From Holophagales bacterium (GTDB lineage Bacteria > Acidobacteriota > Thermoanaerobaculia > UBA5066), in contig JADJVF010000003.1 of assembly GCA_016716705.1 (NCBI GenBank), positions 1 to 64,000 of the forward strand: a stretch of DNA of 64,000 bases, read 5' to 3'. The first letter of the stretch is position 1. The number at the start of each line of letters is the position of its first letter. The translations under genes were made by a program, and so were the position numbers. A model generated the notes under the pieces. It did not search any database, was not told the DNA's origin, and worked only from the letters and a program-made list of their open reading frames with translations. Shown here piece by piece: positions 57,659-64,000 of this stretch.

Positions 57659-58167
57659 CAGGACTCCGGCTTCGTCTCCGCGCCGTCCGGGTTCTTCCAG
57701 ATGTCGAGCGCGAGGAGGACGACGCCCACGGTGATGGCGCTGTCGGCGACGTTGAAGGAAGGCCACTCCCACTTGTTGGCGATGTGGACGCGGAGGAAGT
57801 CGGTCACGGCGCCCGAGCCGATACGGTCGATGAGGTTCCCGACGGCGCCGCCGAGGATTCCGGCGAGGGCGAGCTGGAGCCTCTTCCAGTGGACGGGGCT
57901 CTTGAAGGCGTAGACGAGGACGAGGACGAAGACGGCGAAGGCGACGGCGTTGAGAAGGATCGGCCTGTAGGGAGAGGTCGCCCCGGCGAAGAGGCCGAAG
58001 GCGGCGCCGGTGTTCTCCACGTGGGTGATGTCGAAGAAGCCGGAGATGACGACGATCCGGTCGTGCATGGGGACCCACGCGCGGATCATGATCTTCGTCG
58101 CCTGGTCGAGGAGGACGACGAGAGTGGCCAGGGCGAGGTAGAGCGCCCGGAGGCGGACCGGACTCAC
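57658..58167 (-). CDS. lspA: Lipoprotein signal peptidase (signal peptidase II)
   Basis: A 169-residue membrane aspartic protease. Conserved LVVLLDQATKI, FDITHVENTGAAFG, GGAVGNLIDRI and NVADSAITVG contain the two catalytic aspartates. GTG 58167 was chosen because it forms a GTGA overlap with the ileS stop and gives the usual length; an upstream GTG at 58209 would add 14 low-complexity residues overlapping the IleS zinc finger. Confidence 0.95.
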
Positions 58168-61101
58168 GCCGGGGCCGCCGGAGGGTTCGCCGCGAGAATC
58201 GCCTGGCACCGGCGGCAGAGCCCGGTGTCGTCGCCGTCACGCTTCACCTGCCAGCAGCGCGGGCACTTCGTCCCTTCGGCGGCATGGGCCGATACGGTGG
58301 GAAGCGATGCCTCGGTTCCGGGTGCCGGGACGTGGAAGACGACCTCGGGGACGATGAGGAGCTCGGCGAAGCGAGTCTCGTCGAGGCCGGTGATCGCGAG
58401 GTCGGCCGTGAAAGCCGCGGTCCTCTCGACCTCGGCGCGGGCCTGCGCGCTCGTGCCGACGACGCCGTCGCGGCGGAGGGGCTCGAGGGCTCCGACGAAC
58501 GCGGCTCGGACGTCGAGGAGGCGGCCCCAGGCCGCGTGCTCCTCGTCGGTGAGCGGCGCGAGGACGAGACTGTCCCACGTGGCGAGGTTCGGGGAGGCTC
58601 CCCTCGTGGCCCGGCAGCGACTCCCAGATCTCCTCGGCGGTGAAGGGGCAGATCGGGTTGAGGAGGAGGGCGAGAGCCTCGGCGATGCGGTACGCGGCGG
58701 TCTGCGCCGAGCGACGCGCGGGGTCGTCCTTGCCGAGGACGAAGAGGGCGTCCTTCCTGACGTCGCACCAGAGAGCGGAGAGGTCGGTCGTCGCGAACTC
58801 GCGGAGCCGGCGTGCGACGGCGTGGAACTCGAACCGGTCGTAGGCCTTCCGTCCGTCGGCGACGAGGAGCGCCGCGCGGGCGACGAGGAGGCGGTCGACG
58901 GGCTCGAGCTTCTCCGGTTCGACGGCGCTGGCCTTCGGATCGAAGTCGAAGAGATTCGAGAGGAGGAAGCGAGCGGTGTTCCGGATCTTCCGGTACGCCT
59001 CGGCCGTCCGCGTCAGGATCTCCTGGTTGAGGCGGATGTCGTCGGTGTAGTCGGTGGAGGCGACCCAGAGCCTCAGGACGTCGGCGCCGTGCTTCGAGAT
59101 GACCTCGTCGGGCTCGACGGTGTTCCCCATCGACTTGGACATCTTCCGGCCGTCGCCCGCGACGACGAAGCCGTGCGTGACGACGGTGTCGTAGGGGGCC
59201 TTGCCGTAGAGGGCGACCGCCGTCAGGAGCGAAGACTGGAACCAGCCGCGGTGCTGGTCGTGCCCCTCGAGGTAGAGGACGTGGGGGGCCTTCGGGTCGG
59301 TGTAGGGAGAGGCGATGCCGTAGCCGGACGTCCCCAGGACGGCGGCGTGCGAGACGCCGGAGTCGAACCAGACGTCCAGGATGTCCTTGACCTTCTCGAA
59401 CGCGACGCCCTTCCACTTCGACGTCGGCGGGACGAAGGCGTCGGCGGGGAAGTTCTCGTCGTCCCACCAGGCGTCGGCGCCGTGCTTCTCGAAGATGGCG
59501 ACGAGGTGGTCGAAGAAGAGCTTCAGCTCGGCCGGGTCGTCGGCGGAGGGGTAGTACTCCACGTCTGCCCGCGGCTCGGCGGGGCGGAGGATGGTGATGG
59601 GGGAGCCCCAGAGCCTCTGGCGCGAGATCGTCCACTCGAGACGGTTCTCGACCATCGCGCCGATCCGGTTCACGCCGAAGGCGGGAACCCACTCGACCTT
59701 CTCGCGGATCTCGGTGAGGGCCCTGTCGCGCAGCGCCCCGAGGTCGATGAACCACTGGTGCGTCGCCCGGAAGACGACGGGGCTCTTGCAGCGCCAGCAG
59801 TGGGGATAGCTGTGGACCATGTCGGTCCGGCCGAGGAGACGCGCGCCCGACGGGTCGCCCGCCTCGAGGAGGGCGAGGACGGCGCGGTTCGCGTCGAGGT
59901 CGGGCGACTTCGCCCCGACGACCCGCTTGCCGCGGAGCGGCTCGGGAACGTGGGCGTCGTAGAAGCCGGCCGGGTCGACGGGGCAGAGGGCCGGGTCGTC
60001 CACCGGGAATCCGCTCCGCTTGACGACGTCGTGGTCCTCGCGGCCGTGGCCGGGGGCGGTGTGGACGAGGCCGGTGCCGTCGTCGGTCGAGACGTGCTCG
60101 CCGAGGAGGAAGCCGAAGGAGACGCCGTCGACGTCGAACGGTCGCCGGTAGGTGGGGCGAGCCATCTCGACGTCGGCCCCCTTGCGGCTCGTGCCGGCGA
60201 GGGCGGCGAGGTCCGCCCAGCCGAGGGCCTTCGCCGTCGCTTCGACGAGAGGCGCGGCGAGGACGTAGAGCTTCGAGGGCTCGGAGGCCCGGCTCGCGAG
60301 GACGTACGGGATCTCGGGGCCGAGGCAGACCGCGCGGTTCGCGGGAAGGGTCCACGGCGTCGTCGTCCAGATGACGGCGAAGAGCTCGGCATCGGCTGCG
60401 AGCGCGTCGCCCCAGAGGGCGCGGAGGGAGTCCGTGACGGGCATCGGGAAGGCGACGTGGATCGAGGCGTCCTTGCGGTCCTCGTACTCCACCTCGGCCT
60501 CGGCGAGGGCCGTCTTGCACTGGACGCACCAGAGGACCGCCTTGAAGCCGAACGTCACGAGCCCCTTCGCGAGGAACTCGCCGAACGACCGGGCGATGGT
60601 CGCCTGGTAGCCGTAGTCCATCGTCCGGTACGGGGCGTTCCAGGCGCCGAGGATGCCGAGGCGCTGGAAATCCTCCCTCTGCGCGACGACCCACTTCTGG
60701 GCGTACTCGCGGCAGGCCTTCCGGAAGGTGACGGGGTCCATCTCCCGCTTCTTCGAGCCGAGCTCCTTGTCGACCTTGAGCTCGATCGGGAGACCGTGAC
60801 AGTCCCACCCGGGAACGTACGGCGCCTCGAAGCCCGCGTGCGACTTCGAGCGGACGACGATGTCCTTCAGGATCTTGTTGAGCGCCGTGCCGATGTGGAT
60901 GTGCCCGTTGGCGTACGGCGGTCCGTCGTGGAGGATGTAGCGGGGCGCGCCGGCCCCGCGGCGGGCGGCGAGGACCTTCTCGTAGAGGCCGGATTCGACC
61001 CAGCGGGCGAGCCGCTCCGGCTCCCGCTTCGGGAGGTCCGCCTTCATCGGGAAGGTGGTCTTCGGGAGGTGGAGCGTGGCTTTGTAGTCGCGGGCTTCCA
61101 T
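58164..61101 (-). CDS. ileS: Isoleucyl-tRNA synthetase (one frameshift)
   Basis: About 979 residues. Charges tRNA-Ile. HIGH motif region PYANGHIHIGTALNKIL, editing-domain TTPWTLPANRAV and GTGLVHTAPGHGREDH, KMSKS motif DGRKMSKSMGN, and a C-terminal zinc finger CPRCW...CRRCQ that lies after the break. Near 58602 one extra base shifts the frame; removing it gives GHEGASPNLATWDSLVLAPL and runs to the stop at 58164. Since the gene is essential, the break is almost certainly a sequencing error. ATG 61101. First gene of the lipoprotein-maturation operon; the ileS-lspA order is classical. Confidence 0.96.
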
Positions 61102-61186
61102 AGAGGCCCCGGAGGTTACCGGCCGCATCACCCCGAAGCAAGGAGCGGGCCGGGCCTCCGGGCGCACCGGATGCGAAGATCGGGAA

Positions 61187-61804
61187 ATGGAGCTTCGCGC
61201 CGTCCTCTTCGACATGGACGGCGTCCTCGTCTTCTCGGAGGACGCCTGGTTCGCCGTCTACAACCGCATGCTCGTCCACTTCGGCCGCGCGCCCGTCCCG
61301 CGGGCCGAGTTCGACTCGATCTACGGAAACGGGGCGACGGCCGACCGGGACGCCTACCTGCCCGAGCGGACCGTGGAGGAGATCGAGGCGACGTACGCCC
61401 GCCTCTTCGAGGAGCACCTCGGCCAGATCCGGCCGAACGTCGAAGCGAAGGGGGTCCTCGAGGAGCTGCGGCGACGGGGAATCCGGATCGCCGTCGCCAC
61501 GAACACGACGGCGCCCCTGGCGCGCCGGATCCTGGACCTCCAGGGCCTTCTCCCGCTCGTCGACGCCACCGCGTCGGCCAACGAGGCCGGCGCGGGCAAG
61601 CCCGACCCGGCGGTCGTCCGGCTGGCTGCGGAACGGGTCGGAACGCCGCTCTCGCAGTGTCTGTTCGTGGGCGACTCCCGGTTCGACGCCCAGGCGTCCG
61701 CCCTCGCGCCGGTGCGGTTCGTCGGTCTCGGCCACGGCGACGGGGAGCGGATCGACCGGCTCGGGGAGATCCTCGATCTCGTCGCAGACCGCTCGCTCCG
61801 CTAA
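61187..61804 (+). CDS. HAD-superfamily phosphatase (phosphoglycolate-phosphatase-like)
   Basis: A 205-residue soluble hydrolase. Motif I VLFDMDGVLVFSED carries the nucleophile, motif II ATNTTAP the threonine, motif III AGAGKPDPAV the lysine, and motif IV FVGDSRFDAQAS the metal-binding aspartates. A helical cap follows motif I, as in Gph/beta-phosphoglucomutase-type enzymes. The substrate is unknown. ATG 61187 diverges from ileS. Thirteen bases separate it from the oxidoreductase gene downstream. Confidence 0.9.
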   Translation: MELRAVLFDMDGVLVFSEDAWFAVYNRMLVHFGRAPVPRAEFDSIYGNGATADRDAYLPERTVEEIEATYARLFEEHLGQIRPNVEAKGVLEELRRRGIRIAVATNTTAPLARRILDLQGLLPLVDATASANEAGAGKPDPAVVRLAAERVGTPLSQCLFVGDSRFDAQASALAPVRFVGLGHGDGERIDRLGEILDLVADRSLR

Positions 61805-61817
61805 ACTCCCGGGTTTG

Positions 61818-62769
61818 ATGTCCGACAAGATCAAGACAGGAATCGCCGGCTGCGGCTACCTGGGCCGCCACCACGCCCGAATCCTCACCGAGCTTTCCCT
61901 CTCCGAGCCCGTCGGTTTCGTCGAGCCGAACGACGACATGGCCGCCGAGATCGAGGGAAAGTACGGGGCCGCCGGGCTCGTCCGATGCCGCTCCGTGAAG
62001 GAGCTGCTGGCCAGGGGCGCGACGGCCGTCGTCGTCGCGACCCCCACGTCCACGCACGCCGAGGTCGCCGAGGAGCTGCTCTCGGGCGGGGCCGACGTCC
62101 TCGTCGAGAAGCCGATGACCGTGACGCTCGAGGAGGCCGACCGGCTCATCGCGGTCGCCCGCGGGAACGGCCGGGTCCTCCAGGTGGGGCACATCGAGCG
62201 CTTCAACCCGGCGGTCGTGGCGGTCCTGCCGCTGGTGACCGAGCCGAAGTTCATCGAGGCGCACCGCCTCGGCGTCTTCGTTCCCCGGGCGCTCGACGTC
62301 GACGTCGTCCTCGACCTCCTCGTCCACGACCTCGACATCGCTCTCGAGATCGTGAAGAGGCCGGTGACCGCGATCCACGCCGTCGGCGTGCCGATCCTCT
62401 CGAAGAAGGTCGACATCGCCTCCATCCGCCTCGAGTTCGAGGGCGGGTGCGTGGCGAACCTCACCGCCTTCGCGCGTCTCGACGGAGAAGACCCGGAAGT
62501 TCCGCTTCTTCCAGCCCGACTGGTACTTCTCGATCGACACGCAGGCGCGGGACGTGACGGCGTACCGGCTGGACAGGATGAGCGGCCCCCCCCGGATCAT
62601 GGAGTGGCCCGTCGCGGTGATCCCCGCCGACCCGCTGACGGCCGAGGACGGCGCCTTCCTCGACGCGTGCTCCGCGCGAAGCGAGCCGGCCGTGACGGGA
62701 GAGGCCGGTCGCGCGGCCCTGAAGCTCGCCCTCGACGTCCAGGAGGAAGTCCGGCGGAGGCTGGGTTGA
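61818..62769 (+). CDS. Gfo/Idh/MocA-family oxidoreductase (one frameshift)
   Basis: About 317 residues. NAD(P)-binding TGIAGCGYLGRHHARIL, TPTSTHAEVAEEL, the family lysine in VLVEKPMTV, and GHIERFNPAV, which resembles UDP-GlcNAc 3-dehydrogenases (GnnA-type) of lipid A synthesis. LLVHDLDIAL carries the usual histidine. The frame changes at TT 62469-62470, where one base is extra; correction gives NLTASRVSTEKTRKFRFF and a continuous C-terminus. GnnA-like function is a guess, as no GnnB or lpx gene is beside it. The stop overlaps the TTG start of the phosphorylase. Confidence 0.88.
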
Positions 62770-63605
62770 AGAAGCGGATCGGCCTCGTCGGCGGGTCGGG
62801 TCTCTACTCGCTGCCGGGGCTCGTCGTCGCGGAAGAGCAGCGGCTCGAGACACCCTTCGGCGCGCCGTCCGACCCTTTCGTTCTGGGCGACCTCTCGGGC
62901 GTTCCCGTGGCGTTCCTCGCGCGGCACGGCCGCGGTCACAGGTTCCTGCCGTCCGAGGTGAACTACCGGGCGAACGTCTGGGGGTTCCGGAAGCTCGGCT
63001 GCTCGTACCTCGTCTCGTCGTCGGCCTGCGGGTCGATGAAGGTCGAGTACAGACCGACGGACATCGTCCTCCCCGACCAGTTCCTCGACCTGACGAAGGG
63101 GCGGCGGTCGACGTTCTTCGGCGAGGGGTGCGTCGCGCACGTCTCCTTCTCGCACCCGGTCTCCTCGCACCTCCTCGACGTTCTGGCGAAGGCGGCGGGG
63201 GAGACGGGCGCGGTGGCCCACCGCGGCGGGACGTACCTCTGCATGGAGGGGCCGCAGTTCTCGACGCTCGCCGAGTCCCGGCTCTATCGCTCCTGGGGCG
63301 TGGACGTCATCGGGATGACGAACGCGACCGAGGCGAAGCTCTGCCGCGAGGCCGAGATCGACTACGCCACGATGTGCCTCGTGACCGACTACGACTGCTG
63401 GCACGAGGAAGAGGCGCCGGTGTCGGTGGAGGCCGTCCTCGCCGTGCTGAAGAAGAATGCCGAGACGGCGAACGGGATCCTCTCCCGCGCCCTCTCCTCG
63501 CTCGACCCCGAGCGCCCGCCCGACTGCGACGGCGCGATGCGCTTCGCCGTCCTCTCCGACCCCGCGAAGGTCCCGCCGAAGCGCGCGAACGCCTCGCGCT
63601 CCTGA
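62766..63605 (+). CDS. mtnP: MTA/purine-nucleoside phosphorylase (MtnP family)
   Basis: A 279-residue enzyme splitting methylthioadenosine or purine nucleosides with phosphate. RIGLVGGSGLYSLPG, FLARHGRGHRFLPSEVNYRA (phosphate/substrate histidines), GGTYLCMEGPQFST and WGVDVIGMTNATEAKLCREA are family hallmarks; CLVTDYDCW follows. The TTG start at 62766 is fixed by the TTGA overlap with the preceding stop. The kinase gene follows after 17 bases. MTA versus other purine nucleosides cannot be decided by eye. Confidence 0.92.
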   Translation: MKKRIGLVGGSGLYSLPGLVVAEEQRLETPFGAPSDPFVLGDLSGVPVAFLARHGRGHRFLPSEVNYRANVWGFRKLGCSYLVSSSACGSMKVEYRPTDIVLPDQFLDLTKGRRSTFFGEGCVAHVSFSHPVSSHLLDVLAKAAGETGAVAHRGGTYLCMEGPQFSTLAESRLYRSWGVDVIGMTNATEAKLCREAEIDYATMCLVTDYDCWHEEEAPVSVEAVLAVLKKNAETANGILSRALSSLDPERPPDCDGAMRFAVLSDPAKVPPKRANASRS

Positions 63606-63622
63606 TGGAAAGGTACTGGAAA

Positions 63623-64000
63623 TGAGCTCGAACCCGAAGGTCGTCGTCACCGGCTCGGTGGCGTTCGACTACCTCATGCGCTTCCCCGGGAAGTTCCAGG
63701 ACGTCGTCGTCCCCGACCGCATGCACCGGCTCTCCGTGTCGTTTCTCGTGGACGAGATGCGGCGCGTGCGGGGGGGCGTGGCGCCGAACATCGCCTACGG
63801 CCTCGCCCTCTTCGGCGTGACCCCGTCGATCCTCGCGACGGCGGGGCAGGACGCCGCCGACTACCGCGCCTGGCTCGGCGATCAGGGGGTCGACGTCTCC
63901 GGAATGAAGCTCTGCGACGACGTCTTCACGGCGTCGTTCTTCGTCTCGACCGACCTGGAGCAGAACCAGATCGCGACGTTCTACGCAGGGGCGATGGCCC
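63623..64000 (+). CDS. PfkB-family sugar/adenosine kinase, 3' truncated by window end
   Basis: The first 126 residues of a ribokinase-fold kinase: VVVTGSVAFDYLMRFPGKF, then VRGGVAPNIAYGLALFGVTP (the substrate-binding GG motif) and ILATAGQDAADYRAWLGDQG. The pattern is close to bacterial adenosine kinase-type PfkB proteins often paired with MtnP, which suggests adenosine salvage. The ATP-binding C-terminal half lies outside the window. Confidence 0.88.

Noticed and set aside
58244..61834. Long minus-strand frame parallel to ileS in another phase
   Set aside because: It is Arg/Pro-rich with no family motif; ileS motifs are in the other frame.

Overview
The window is about 64 kb of very GC-rich, gene-dense bacterial chromosome. 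Gene content points to a Gram-negative member of the Acidobacteriota. The evidence is an Oar/CarboxypepD-type TonB-dependent receptor with no SusD partner, a giant SBBP-repeat secreted protein, a PF10091 glucoamylase-like enzyme, an SppA protease and a core-kinase-like protein beside an ArnT-type transferase. This assignment is inference; there is no rRNA gene here. No phage, insertion sequence, CRISPR array or replication origin was seen, and no gene-free stretch exceeds 300 bases.

Layout. 1-4.0 kb: the end of an unknown gene, SppA, and a molybdate-type ABC transporter (modBC without modA). 4.2-19.7 kb: a saccharide-utilisation locus with a LacI regulator and its operator, a TonB receptor, a PF10091/GH144-like enzyme, an ABC binding protein with two permeases but no ATPase, a large F5/8-type six-hairpin glycosidase, a GH94 phosphorylase and a convergent GH1 beta-glucosidase. 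19.8-26.2 kb: a beta-hydroxyacid dehydrogenase, a HAD-UbiA fusion, a PTPS-family enzyme, SurE, Pcm, AcyP and a REC-EAL regulator. 26.2-29.9 kb: small unknown genes, tRNA-Arg(CCU), a GT39-type transferase and a WaaP-like kinase. 30.0-31.7 kb: sigma factor, zinc anti-sigma factor and a Spy/CpxP-like periplasmic protein. 31.7-37.7 kb (minus strand): SDR, BMP-family ABC importer (nucleoside type) and a methyltransferase. 37.7-40.5 kb: long-chain acyl-CoA synthetase and a SatP/YaaH acetate transporter. 40.6-46.6 kb: an SBBP/IPT/Ig-like surface protein of about 2000 residues with two copies of an unassigned C-terminal module. 46.9-52.8 kb: TetR regulator with FadR-like operator, then FadA, FadB/J and an acyl-CoA dehydrogenase. 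52.8-55.8 kb: MBL hydrolase, FAD oxidoreductase and a secreted unknown. 55.9-61.1 kb (minus strand): ileS-lspA-lgt-rluD. 61.2-64 kb: HAD phosphatase, Gfo/Idh/MocA oxidoreductase, MTA/purine phosphorylase and a PfkB kinase cut by the window end.

The functional themes are breakdown of a beta-linked glucan, fatty-acid activation and beta-oxidation under a FadR-like repressor, and lipoprotein maturation. Most operon junctions are 4-base NTGA overlaps (ATGA, GTGA or TTGA), which fixes many of the non-ATG starts chosen below.

An important caveat is that about 20 single-base indels interrupt otherwise intact, conserved genes, including the essential ileS. Several lie in C or G runs. They look like sequencing or assembly errors rather than decay, so broken genes are annotated here as single CDSs with the break position given.
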